From Alcanivorax sp. (GTDB lineage: Bacteria; Pseudomonadota; Gammaproteobacteria; Pseudomonadales; Alcanivoracaceae): a stretch of 64,000 bases of DNA. Location: NCBI RefSeq assembly GCF_002726155.1, contig NZ_PBSH01000029.1, positions 1 through 64,000 on the forward strand. Direction: 5' to 3'. Shown here piece by piece: positions 26,505 through 34,753 of this stretch; within the stretch, counting starts at the first letter, position 1, and every line of letters begins with the position of its first letter. The notes beneath the pieces are model-generated. The model saw only the letters and a list, made by a program, of their open reading frames with translations. It did not search any database and had not been told where the DNA came from. The translations under genes and the position numbers were made by a program.

Positions 26505-27854
26505 ATGGCTTCCCTGACACCCAAAGACATTGTTTCCGAACTCAATCGCCACATCGTCGGTCAGGACGCGGCCAAGAAAGCCGTGGCTCTGGCGCTGCGT
26601 ACCCGCTGGCGCCGCATGCAGCTGCCCGCCGAAATGCGCGCAGAAGTGGCCCCCAAGAACATCCTGATGATTGGCCCCACCGGGGTGGGCAAAACCGAAA
26701 TCGCCCGCCGCCTGGCCAAACTGGCTGACGCCCCCTTTATCAAGGTGGAAGCCACCAAATTCACCGAGGTGGGCTACGTGGGCCGCGATGTGGAATCCAT
26801 CATTCGCGACCTGATGGAAATGGCCATCAAACTGCTGCGCGACAAGGAAATTGCCCGCGTCGGCAGCCAGGCCGATGATGCCGCAGAAGAGCGCATCCTC
26901 GATGCCCTGCTCCCTCCCGCCCGCAGCGACGACGGCAGCCATACCACCAGCGCCAGCACTGACAACAGCACCCGCCAGATCTTCCGCAAGAAACTGCGCG
27001 AAGGCGAGCTGGACGACAAGGAAATCGAAATCGATCTGCTCAGCCAGCCCGGCGGCGTCGATATCATGGCGCCCCCTGGCATGGAAGAAATGACCAGCCA
27101 GCTGCAGCAGATGTTCTCCAAAATGGGCGGCAGCCAGCAGCGCAAGACCCAGAAACTCAAGGTCCGCGAAGCCTATCGGTTGATCCGTGACGAAGAAGCC
27201 GCCCGCTTCGTCAACGAAGACGAACTGAAAGTGCAGGCCATCGACGTGGTGGAAAACAACGGCATCGTGTTCATCGATGAAATCGACAAAGTGGCCAAGC
27301 GTGGTGAAGGCGGCGGCACTGATGTGTCCCGTGAAGGGGTTCAACGGGACCTGCTGCCATTGATTGAAGGCTCCACCGTTTCCACCAAGTACGGCATGGT
27401 GAAAACCGATCACATTCTGTTTATCGCCTCCGGCGCCTTCCACCTGTCTCGCCCCAGCGACCTGATCCCCGAACTGCAGGGCCGCCTGCCCATTCGCGTG
27501 GAGCTGAGCCCGCTGAGCCCGGACGATTTCCAGCGCATTCTCACCGAGCCCAACTGCTCACTCACCGAGCAATACAAAGCGCTGCTGGAAACCGAAGGCC
27601 TGAATCTGGAGATCACCGACGACTGCATCCGCCGCATTGCAGAAGTGGCCTGGCAGGTCAACGAACGCACTGAAAACATCGGCGCCCGGCGCCTGCACAC
27701 GGTGCTGGAAAAGCTGCTGGAAGAAATCAGCTTCGACGCCGACTCCCTGGCCACCCAGTACCACGACAAGCCACTGGTACTGGACGCCGAAGCCGTGGAT
27801 CGCTACCTAGGCGAACTGGCCGACGACGAAGACCTGAGCCGGTATATTTTGTAA
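26505..27854 (+). CDS. hslU: ATP-dependent protease ATPase subunit HslU
   Basis: AAA+ unfoldase that feeds proteins into HslV. 449 residues with Walker A GPTGVGKT at 57-64, the GYVGRDVES pore segment, a Walker B FIDEIDK, the intermediate I-domain (about residues 110-240, here with a Ser/Thr-rich variable part), and the C-terminal ending RYIL that docks into HslV. Same transcript as hslV under the heat-shock promoter. Confidence 0.99.
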   Translation: MASLTPKDIVSELNRHIVGQDAAKKAVALALRTRWRRMQLPAEMRAEVAPKNILMIGPTGVGKTEIARRLAKLADAPFIKVEATKFTEVGYVGRDVESIIRDLMEMAIKLLRDKEIARVGSQADDAAEERILDALLPPARSDDGSHTTSASTDNSTRQIFRKKLREGELDDKEIEIDLLSQPGGVDIMAPPGMEEMTSQLQQMFSKMGGSQQRKTQKLKVREAYRLIRDEEAARFVNEDELKVQAIDVVENNGIVFIDEIDKVAKRGEGGGTDVSREGVQRDLLPLIEGSTVSTKYGMVKTDHILFIASGAFHLSRPSDLIPELQGRLPIRVELSPLSPDDFQRILTEPNCSLTEQYKALLETEGLNLEITDDCIRRIAEVAWQVNERTENIGARRLHTVLEKLLEEISFDADSLATQYHDKPLVLDAEAVDRYLGELADDEDLSRYIL

Positions 27855-27865
27855 ATAAACGCGGG

Positions 27866-27923
27866 CATGCCTCACGCAGTACGCACCACGCTTTTGCGTG
27901 GCAGCGTGATGCGTGGTGCCTGC
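27866..27923. repeat. Degenerate heptad palindrome behind hslU
   Basis: CATGCCT, CACGCAG, TACGCAC, CACGCTT, TTGCGTG, then after a 2-base shift AGCGTGA, TGCGTGG, TGCCTGC. The central CCACGC/GCGTGG arms with a TTTT loop form a good hairpin, and the outer parts pair imperfectly over about 28 bp. It may help end the hslVU transcript; no other terminator is visible. Confidence 0.85.
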
Positions 27924-27936
27924 CTGCGCCTCTCTT

Positions 27937-27945
27937 TGCTATTAT
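27937..27945 (+). promoter_or_regulatory. Possible extended -10 promoter before the FFLEELY gene
   Basis: TGCTATTAT, an extended -10 box, lies 20 bases before the start codon. If used, the leader would be very short. No clear -35. Confidence 0.35.
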
Positions 27946-27964
27946 CCCCGCCGGAGGGAACACC

Positions 27965-28660
27965 ATGACCGCCGGCGAACAACTGCAACACTATCTCGAA
28001 CGTTTTTTTGCGCTGCGCCAGCACGGCGACGATGCGATCTTTGTGGCACGACTGCGTCGGCTCCAGGACTGGCAAGGCGAACGCCTCAGGCACACCCATG
28101 CCCACCTTCTCGATGACCCGGTCACCGCCGAAGGCATCCGCTTCCTGTTGGACGAAGTCTACGGTGGCCGCGAGCTGCTGCCGGTAGCGCGGGAAATCCG
28201 CCGCGCTCTGCCCAAAGCCATGAAACTGCTACCCGACAAGGTCATGGCCACCTCTACCGCCGCACTGGAAGCTGCCATCCTTACCCAGGAACTGGACGAA
28301 GCGGTTACCGACATCCTCGCCGATCAGCTCGATCAGCCCATCAATGAAGCGATCTACCTGGCCGGCTTCCGCCAACCGGCCCACCAGGACGACCGCCAGC
28401 GGCAACTGCAGCTGGTGGCCGAACTCGGCCACCGACTGGATCGCTATATCCGCTCACGCATGCTCCACGCCACCTTCCGAATGGTTCGCAAACCGGCCCA
28501 TGCGGCGGGCTTTGCGAACCTGTATGATTTCATGGATCGCAGCTTCCGGGTGATGAAGCCCGTGCCCAGCGTGGGCCTGCTGCTGGAACAGCTGGCCGCG
28601 CGCGAAGAGACCATCATGCAACGCGTATTTGCTCATCACCCTGCCCCTTTCGAGGACTGA
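27965..28660 (+). CDS. FFLEELY-motif protein, function unknown
   Basis: A 231-residue soluble, mostly helical protein behind a strong GGAGG site. The segment [14 protein letters not shown] near residue 57 resembles the FFLEELY motif that names a conserved proteobacterial family of unknown function. No signal peptide, no membrane helix and no catalytic motif are visible. It stands immediately before ubiE (one base between stop and next start), so it is co-transcribed with the ubiquinone genes. Confidence 0.7.
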   Translation: MTAGEQLQHYLERFFALRQHGDDAIFVARLRRLQDWQGERLRHTHAHLLDDPVTAEGIRFLLDEVYGGRELLPVAREIRRALPKAMKLLPDKVMATSTAALEAAILTQELDEAVTDILADQLDQPINEAIYLAGFRQPAHQDDRQRQLQLVAELGHRLDRYIRSRMLHATFRMVRKPAHAAGFANLYDFMDRSFRVMKPVPSVGLLLEQLAAREETIMQRVFAHHPAPFED

Positions 28661-28661
28661 C

Positions 28662-29438
28662 ATGAACGACAACACACGCGACGACGTGGCAGACGCCAAC
28701 AAGGTCACACACTTCGGCTATCAACAGGTGCCGTGGCAAGAAAAGCAGCAGAAAGTGGCTGGCGTGTTCCGCTCGGTGGCAGGCAAGTACGACGTAATGA
28801 ACGACCTGATCTCCATGGGTAGCCATCGCATTCTCAAGCGCATGACCATTGAGCTGGCCGGCATTCGCCCGGGCCACAAAGTCCTTGATCTGGCTGGCGG
28901 CACCGGCGACCTGGCGATCAAGTTTTCCCGGCTGGTCGGCGAAACCGGCCAGGTGGTGCTGGCCGATATCAACGATGCCATGCTGGACGTGGGCCGCGAC
29001 CGCCTGTTCGATGCCGGCTGCAGCCACAACACCCAGGTCACCCAGGTCAACGGCGAGTGCCTGCCGTTTGAAGACAACAGCTTCCACTGCATCACCATTG
29101 CCTTTGGGCTGCGAAATATCACTGATAAGGACGCCGCGCTACGCTCCATGTTGCGCGTGCTGAAACCCGGCGGACGCCTGCTGGTGCTGGAATTCTCCAC
29201 GCCCACCAACAAACATCTTGCCAAGGCCTACGACACCTATTCCTTTGCCGTCTGGCCCAAACTGGGCAAGCTCATCGTCAACGACGCCGACAGCTACCAG
29301 TACCTGGCAGAATCCATCCGCATGCACCCGGACCAAGACACTCTGCAGGGCATGATGGACACCGCCGGCTTTGCCCGCACCGAATATTTCAACATGATCG
29401 GCGGCATCGTGGCCCTGCACAGAGGATTCAAGTTTTGA
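28662..29438 (+). CDS. ubiE: Ubiquinone/menaquinone C-methyltransferase UbiE
   Basis: SAM-dependent C-methylation of the quinone ring. 258 residues from the ATG at 28662 with GAGGA before it. Family motifs: the N-terminal [22 protein letters not shown]-binding [11 protein letters not shown], the FGLRN segment (AFGLRNITD) and a conserved C-terminal [11 protein letters not shown]. Its stop overlaps the TTG start of ubiJ by four bases. Confidence 0.98.
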   Translation: MNDNTRDDVADANKVTHFGYQQVPWQEKQQKVAGVFRSVAGKYDVMNDLISMGSHRILKRMTIELAGIRPGHKVLDLAGGTGDLAIKFSRLVGETGQVVLADINDAMLDVGRDRLFDAGCSHNTQVTQVNGECLPFEDNSFHCITIAFGLRNITDKDAALRSMLRVLKPGGRLLVLEFSTPTNKHLAKAYDTYSFAVWPKLGKLIVNDADSYQYLAESIRMHPDQDTLQGMMDTAGFARTEYFNMIGGIVALHRGFKF

Positions 29439-30130
29439 GCCTGAAAGACCAGTCACGCTCTCCTGGCCTGCTATCCACCACCGCCCTGGCCACCGTGGAG
29501 CGAGCCATCAACACCGCCCTGCGTTCCGATCCGGCCAGCGCCGATCGCCTGGCCGTCCACGCCGGGCGCCTGATTGCCATTGAAGTCACACTGCCCCCCA
29601 TGGCTATTTACGGACTGATCGTGGAAGACGGTGTGGAGCTCTACCACCGCAGCGACGCCACCCCGGACGTGGCAGTGAAAGGCAGCCCCATGGACCTGGC
29701 CTCCTTGCTACTGAACTGGAAGACCCGGCCCGGCGTCATCGGCGGGCCGGTGGATATCACCGGCAACCGGGATTTTCTGCAAGAGCTACAACAGATCGCC
29801 AACGACCTGCAGATTGACTGGGGCGCGATCCTGGAGCCCATTACCGGCTCCGAACTGGCCCAACAACTGGATTACAATGCCCGCCGTCTGTTCGGCTGGG
29901 CGAAGCAAGCCGCCACCCGCCTCACCGAACAACTGGGCGATTATGTGGGCAACGAATCCGGGCTGATCCCCAGCCGCCGTGACGTTTACGAATTCGGTCA
30001 GGACGTGGATGAACTGCGCATGGACGTGGACCGCCTGGATGCCCGCATCCAGCGGCTGAAAACCCGCGCGCCGTCCGCATCACCCTCTTCGTCCTCATCG
30101 CCACAGGATTCCGGGAGCGCACCCCACTGA
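29435..30130 (+). CDS. ubiJ: Ubiquinone biosynthesis accessory factor UbiJ (SCP2 domain)
   Basis: Lipid-binding partner in the soluble ubiquinone complex with UbiK. 231 residues: SCP2-type sterol-carrier fold over about residues 15-115 and a coiled-coil C-terminus, ending in a low-complexity Ser/Pro tail. The start is TTG at 29435, overlapping the ubiE stop (TTGA), with AGAGG about nine bases upstream. Position between ubiE and ubiB is diagnostic. Confidence 0.93.
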   Translation: MSLKDQSRSPGLLSTTALATVERAINTALRSDPASADRLAVHAGRLIAIEVTLPPMAIYGLIVEDGVELYHRSDATPDVAVKGSPMDLASLLLNWKTRPGVIGGPVDITGNRDFLQELQQIANDLQIDWGAILEPITGSELAQQLDYNARRLFGWAKQAATRLTEQLGDYVGNESGLIPSRRDVYEFGQDVDELRMDVDRLDARIQRLKTRAPSASPSSSSSPQDSGSAPH

Positions 30131-31734
30131 TGCCACCGATTACCCGCATACTGGTGGTGGTCCATGTGATCTGCCGCTACCGGCTGATATCCCTGCTGCC
30201 CGCGCATCCGGCCAAGAGCCTGTTCCTTGTCCTCCAGTATCTGGTGCCCGCCAGCTGGCTCGGCACCGGCGAGCTGAGCGAAGGCGAACGCCTGCAAAAA
30301 GCACTGGAACGGTTGGGCCCGATCTTCATCAAATTCGGCCAGCTGCTGGCCACCCGCCAAGACATGCTGCCGCCCGAGTGGACCGCCGCCCTCGCCCGTT
30401 TGCAGGACCAGGTCGCGCCGTTCGACGGCGAGCAGGCAAAGGCTCTGGTGGAAGCCAGCCTGCCGCAACCGTTTGACGAGGTGTTCCGCGACTTTGACAC
30501 CCAGCCCATGGCCGCCGCCTCGGTAGCCCAGGTACACGCTGGCACCCTGCACAACGGCCAGCAGGTGGTCGCCAAGGTGCTACGCCCCACCATTCGCCCG
30601 GTGGTGGAACGGGACCTGAAAGTCATGGCCTTTGGTGCTCGCTGGCTGGAGCGCCTGTGGCGCGATGCGCGCTATTTCCGCCCGGCCCGGGTGGTACAGG
30701 ACTACCGGGACATCATCCTCGGCGAGCTGGATCTGGCCGCCGAAGCGCGCAACAGCGAAACCATGCGCCGGCATTTTCTGTTCAGCCCGCTGCTGCATAT
30801 CCCGGCCATTCACCTGGCGCTTTCCAGCCCCACCGTGATCATCATGGACCGCATCCATGGTATTCCGGTGAACGATATCGAGCGCATCAAGGCCGCCGGC
30901 ATCGATCCGAAAGTGCTGGCCGAACGTGGCGTGGAGATTTTCTTCGCCCAGGTGTTCCGCTTCAACTTCTTCCACGCGGACATGCACCCGGGCAATATCT
31001 TCGTTAATCCTGAACACCCGGAGTCGCCCCAGTACATGGCGATAGACGCCGCCATCGCCGGGCGCCTGTCCAAAGACGACCTGAACGTGCTTGGGCGCAT
31101 GGTGCTGGCGGTGATGCGCGAGGATTACAGCGCGCTGGTCGATGCGGTGATCCGCGCTGGCTGGAATACCGCCCCCATCGACCGGCCCCGGTTTGAACGG
31201 GCAGTAATCGATATCATCGAGCCCGTCCGCTCCGCCCAGCTGGATCAACTGGAATTCGCGCCCCTGATAATGAAGCTGTTCGATATGGTTCGCGCCTACC
31301 ATATCGAAATGCCAGTGCAGTACATCCTGCTGATGAAAACCCTGGTGCACATCGAGGGGCTCGGGCGCAGCATTTACCCGCAGCTGGATATCTGGAACAC
31401 CGGGCGGCCATTGCTGGAAGCCTGGATGCTGGCCGAATACGGCCCCAGCGCCACCCTGAAGAAACTGCAGAATCGCCTGCCCGAATGGACCGCACAGCTT
31501 CCCGATATGCCCGACCTGCTGCGCGATGGACTGGAAAGCCTGCGCGACCTGCCCTACCAGCAGGACCGCCTGGAAGCGCGTTTCGAACAACAACTGGTGC
31601 GCCACCGCCACAAGCTGTTTGCCGGGCTCGCCGGGCTCGGTTGCGCTGGCGCCGCCCTGTGGCTGGCCAATCCCTACAGCTGGGCGCTGGCCGGCGCTGC
31701 CGTGCTTCTGGGAAGCTGGAGCTGGCGCCGCTGA
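30130..31734 (+). CDS. ubiB: Ubiquinone biosynthesis kinase-like protein UbiB
   Basis: Atypical ABC1/ADCK-family kinase-like ATPase needed for ubiquinone assembly. 534 residues with the hallmark KxGQ motif (FIKFGQLLATRQDMLPPEW, near residue 70), the AAAS loop (AAASVAQVHAG) replacing the glycine-rich loop, catalytic-type HADMHPGN, and two C-terminal membrane helices. Its ATG shares one base with the ubiJ stop. Confidence 0.98.
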   Translation: MPPITRILVVVHVICRYRLISLLPAHPAKSLFLVLQYLVPASWLGTGELSEGERLQKALERLGPIFIKFGQLLATRQDMLPPEWTAALARLQDQVAPFDGEQAKALVEASLPQPFDEVFRDFDTQPMAAASVAQVHAGTLHNGQQVVAKVLRPTIRPVVERDLKVMAFGARWLERLWRDARYFRPARVVQDYRDIILGELDLAAEARNSETMRRHFLFSPLLHIPAIHLALSSPTVIIMDRIHGIPVNDIERIKAAGIDPKVLAERGVEIFFAQVFRFNFFHADMHPGNIFVNPEHPESPQYMAIDAAIAGRLSKDDLNVLGRMVLAVMREDYSALVDAVIRAGWNTAPIDRPRFERAVIDIIEPVRSAQLDQLEFAPLIMKLFDMVRAYHIEMPVQYILLMKTLVHIEGLGRSIYPQLDIWNTGRPLLEAWMLAEYGPSATLKKLQNRLPEWTAQLPDMPDLLRDGLESLRDLPYQQDRLEARFEQQLVRHRHKLFAGLAGLGCAGAALWLANPYSWALAGAAVLLGSWSWRR

Positions 31735-31827
31735 CAGCCGGTGCCGCAAAGAAAAAAGTGCCTATGGCGCCTTTGCGCACCCTGATAAACTGGGCCCCCT
31801 GCGGGCCCGGGCAATAAGGAATACACT

Positions 31828-32163
31828 ATGTCAGAGATACTCAGCGAGCTGCACCAGGTACTGGAATCGCGCAAGGGCGCCGACCCGGACAGTTCCTATG
31901 TGGCCAGCCTCTACGCCAAGGGCCTGAACAAGATCCTGGAAAAAGTCGGAGAAGAAGCGGTGGAAACCATTCTTGCCGCCCGGGATGCCGAAGTCAGTGG
32001 CGACAACCAGGCGCTGATCAGCGAAACCGCCGATTTGTGGTTCCACTCCCTGGTGATGTTAGCCAAACTGGGCGAACACCCGGACAAGGTTCTGGCAGAA
32101 TTACAACGGCGCTTTGGCCTGTCCGGCCATGATGAGAAAGCCGCACGCAGCAGCAAACACTGA
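31828..32163 (+). CDS. hisE: Phosphoribosyl-ATP pyrophosphatase
   Basis: Second step of histidine synthesis: hydrolyses PR-ATP to PR-AMP. 111 residues, single-domain MazG-like fold with [14 protein letters not shown] holding the metal-binding glutamates. In Pseudomonas-type genomes hisI precedes hisE between ubiB and tatA; here the gap from ubiB is only 93 bases and hisI is absent, so the cyclohydrolase must be encoded elsewhere. Confidence 0.96.
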   Translation: MSEILSELHQVLESRKGADPDSSYVASLYAKGLNKILEKVGEEAVETILAARDAEVSGDNQALISETADLWFHSLVMLAKLGEHPDKVLAELQRRFGLSGHDEKAARSSKH

Positions 32164-32214
32164 CGCACATTTAACGCACATTAACGCGGCCCCTACTTTT
32201 TCGGAGAGAAAGCC

Positions 32215-32460
32215 ATGTTTTCCGGCATCAGCATTTGGCAGTTACTGATTCTTCTGGCCATCGTGGTCCTGTTGTTCGGCACCAAGAAACTGCGCAACAT
32301 CGGCGGTGATCTGGGCGGTGCGGTGAAAGGCTTCAAGAGCGCCATGAAAGAGGGCGAAGACGAGCAGGAGCAGAAACGTCTGGCTGACGACGAGCAGCCT
32401 GATAACGAGCAACAAGCCGAGCAAAAAACCGAACAGAACAAGGAAAAGGACAAGGCCTGA
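32215..32460 (+). CDS. tatA: Sec-independent protein translocase TatA
   Basis: Pore-forming subunit for export of folded proteins. 81 residues: membrane helix at about 6-21, hinge FGTKKL, amphipathic helix with the conserved GGAVKGFK, and a highly charged Gln/Glu/Lys tail. GGAGAGA lies before the start. First gene of tatABC behind hisE. Confidence 0.97.
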   Translation: MFSGISIWQLLILLAIVVLLFGTKKLRNIGGDLGGAVKGFKSAMKEGEDEQEQKRLADDEQPDNEQQAEQKTEQNKEKDKA

Positions 32461-32518
32461 TTCCTGGCGCCTTTTCGGCGACACAGTCCGGACCAAATCC
32501 TGCTAAACCGAGGTTGCG

Positions 32519-32899
32519 ATGTTCGATATCGGCTTTGCCGAACTCACCCTGATCTTCATTATCGGCCTGGTGGTACTGGGGCCGGAGCGACTGCCCACCG
32601 TCGCCCGCACCCTCGGTCACTGGATCGGCCGTGCCCGCTCTACCTTCAACCACCTGAAGAACGAGCTGGAACGTGAAGCCGTGACCCAGGACATGCAGGA
32701 GCGCATGGAAAAGCAGATGCGCCAGATGGGGCTGGATGAAGACAGCATCCGCGAAGCCAAAGACAGCCTGCTAAGCCCGGAACAGATCGCCCGCTCACGG
32801 GCACCGCGCAACGAACAGGCCCCTGGCGACACCCTGAACACGAATAACGCCGACCAGCGTACAAACGACCAGCCCCAGGACTCCACTCGCAATGACTGA
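32519..32899 (+). CDS. tatB: Sec-independent protein translocase TatB
   Basis: Part of the TatBC receptor for twin-arginine signal peptides. 126 residues: FDIGFAELTLIFIIGLVVLG membrane helix at 2-21 with the E8 characteristic of TatB, GPERLP hinge, long amphipathic helix, and a polar C-terminus. Overlaps tatC by eight bases. Confidence 0.96.
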   Translation: MFDIGFAELTLIFIIGLVVLGPERLPTVARTLGHWIGRARSTFNHLKNELEREAVTQDMQERMEKQMRQMGLDEDSIREAKDSLLSPEQIARSRAPRNEQAPGDTLNTNNADQRTNDQPQDSTRND

Positions 32900-33638
32900 T
32901 GCCAGCAACGACGCCGGCCAGCCGCTGATTGCCCACCTGCTGGAACTGCGCAATCGCCTGCTCAAGGCCATGGTCGTCATTTTTATCGTTTTCCTGTGTC
33001 TGTTCGCGTTTTCCCGCGAGCTCTACACCCTGGTGGCCAAACCGCTGATGGACGCCATGCCTGCCGGCACCAACATGATTGCCACCGGCGTGGCCTCGCC
33101 CTTTCTGGCGCCGTTCAAGCTGACTCTGTACCTGAGCGTCTTCGCCGCCATGCCGTTCATTCTCCACCAAGCCTGGGCTTTTGTGGCGCCCGGTTTGTAC
33201 AAGCATGAAAAAAAATTGGCAATACCGCTGCTGGCCAGTAGCGTCCTGCTGTTCTATGGCGGCGCCGCCTTTGCCTATTTCGTGGTATTCCCGTTGATGT
33301 TCCAGTTCTTCACCGCCATCGCCCCGGAAGGGGTGGCCGTGACCACGGACATCAGTAGTTATCTGGATTTTGTACTGGCGCTGTTCCTGGCCTTCGGGCT
33401 GGCGTTCGAGTTGCCCATTGCCATCGTGCTGCTGGTGAGTACCGGGGCCACCACGGTGGAAAAACTCAGCAAGGCCCGCGCCTATGTGGTGGTGGGTTGC
33501 TTCGTGATCGGCATGCTGCTGACACCGCCGGACATCATCAGCCAAACGTTGTTGGCGATTCCCATGTGGTTTCTGTTCGAGATGGGCCTGCTCGCAGCCC
33601 GGATGGTAAAGAAGCAGGCAGAGAATCCGCCCGCCTAG
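32892..33638 (+). CDS. tatC: Sec-independent protein translocase TatC
   Basis: Six-span membrane protein that recognises the twin-arginine motif. 248 residues; conserved HLLELRNRLLKA at the N-terminus with the signal-peptide-binding glutamate, and the typical FALSFE-like segment (LAFGLAFELPIAIV) in span four. Ends the ubi-his-tat transcription unit; a palindromic repeat follows. Confidence 0.98.
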   Translation: MTDASNDAGQPLIAHLLELRNRLLKAMVVIFIVFLCLFAFSRELYTLVAKPLMDAMPAGTNMIATGVASPFLAPFKLTLYLSVFAAMPFILHQAWAFVAPGLYKHEKKLAIPLLASSVLLFYGGAAFAYFVVFPLMFQFFTAIAPEGVAVTTDISSYLDFVLALFLAFGLAFELPIAIVLLVSTGATTVEKLSKARAYVVVGCFVIGMLLTPPDIISQTLLAIPMWFLFEMGLLAARMVKKQAENPPA

Positions 33639-33689
33639 GAGATTGAAGCCGTCCCCTGAGCAGGGAGGGGGGGGCGTCAGCCCAATGTC

Positions 33690-33763
33690 GGATTACACCT
33701 TTAGGCTCTCTGTGCCGCTACATTTGTAGATCCGTAGGTCGAATTAGCCTAAAGGCGTAATCC
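33690..33763. repeat. REP-like extragenic palindrome
   Basis: An 18-base arm starting GGATTACACCTTTAGGCT is repeated in inverse form 38 bases on, with one mismatch (AGCCTAAAGGCGTAATCC). The flanking GTAGGTCGAATTAG...GTAATCC wording is the type of extragenic palindrome found scattered in many proteobacterial genomes. It lies between the convergent tatC and hydrolase genes and may also act as a transcription end. It is unlike the heptad elements: no 7-base phase. Confidence 0.85.
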
Positions 33764-33796
33764 TACATCCAAAGCTAACTCAACCTACAAAGCCCA

Positions 33797-34753
33797 CTAG
33801 AATCGATAGCCACTGTCCGGCGTGGAAATGGGCGCTGGCACAGGTAACGCTGGCGGCTCCTCACCCTCGCCGGACGACTCGGGCACCTCTTTCGCTTTCG
33901 TCACCTTGGCAGCACAATCATTGTCCTGCATGAAATCCACCAAACGCTGCTGCACCGCCGGATCCCGGGTACTTTCCGTGTGTCCGCCACGCAGTTTCTG
34001 GAAGGTTTTGGGTTGCGCCGCCGCGGCATACAGCCGCTCGCCGTGGGCGTAGGGAATCACCGGGTCATCTTCACTGTGCATCACCAGCAAGGGCGTCGGC
34101 GCAATGTCAGCCACCCGCGCCTCCGGGTCCAGTGCGCGGTCCGGCATGGTAGGCACCACCATCCAGCGCAGTGGCCACAGCAACCAGCTACGCTTCATCA
34201 CATCGCTGGTGATATCCCTGTAGCTGGCAAACGCCGCCTCCAGAATCACGCAATCTGCCGCCCCGGCATTGGCCTCTTCGCCCAACACGCTGGCGGCCAT
34301 GGACGCACCCAGGCTCTGCCCGAATACCACCAACGGCGCACCTTCCGTGCGCTGGGCATGGCGTAGCCAGTCCAGTCCCAGTTGCACATCATCGAAAACA
34401 TCCGGCAGCCGCGGCTTGCCTTCCGACAGCCCGTAGCCCCGGTAATCCAGCAGGAAGACGTTATAGCCCCGCGCCGGCAGCCACTGCACATTGGCCAGAT
34501 GGGTGCTGATATTCTGGGCGTTACCGTGCAGAAAATAGACCGTGCCACGGGCCGGCGCATCATCGGCCGCCGGTAGCCACCAACCGTGGATACGCATGCC
34601 GCGCGGATGTATCAGTACAATATCTTCGTACTGCAACCCCTGGTTTTCCGGGTTCTGCACCCACGGAGACATGGGGTAGAAAAACAGTTTGCTGCACCCT
34701 GCCAGCAGCAGGCCCAGCAGCAACGCTGCGCTTAATCGTAATACCATCGCCAT
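33797..34753 (-). CDS. Alpha/beta-hydrolase lipoprotein
   Basis: 318 residues. Lipoprotein signal with lipobox LAGC (C20) predicts attachment to the inner or outer membrane facing the periplasm. An alpha/beta-hydrolase fold follows, with oxyanion segment FLHGNAQN, nucleophile elbow GQSLGAS (S147), acid in HSEDDPV (D229/D230) and base H258 (GGHTES): a complete triad. Closest in type to Bem46/YfhR-like serine hydrolases; substrate unknown. The C-terminal 50 residues are a Pro/Glu-rich tail. The start overlaps the DUF4105 gene end by 22 bases, so the two are one unit. Confidence 0.88.
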   Translation of the reverse strand: MAMVLRLSAALLLGLLLAGCSKLFFYPMSPWVQNPENQGLQYEDIVLIHPRGMRIHGWWLPAADDAPARGTVYFLHGNAQNISTHLANVQWLPARGYNVFLLDYRGYGLSEGKPRLPDVFDDVQLGLDWLRHAQRTEGAPLVVFGQSLGASMAASVLGEEANAGAADCVILEAAFASYRDITSDVMKRSWLLWPLRWMVVPTMPDRALDPEARVADIAPTPLLVMHSEDDPVIPYAHGERLYAAAAQPKTFQKLRGGHTESTRDPAVQQRLVDFMQDNDCAAKVTKAKEVPESSGEGEEPPALPVPAPISTPDSGYRF

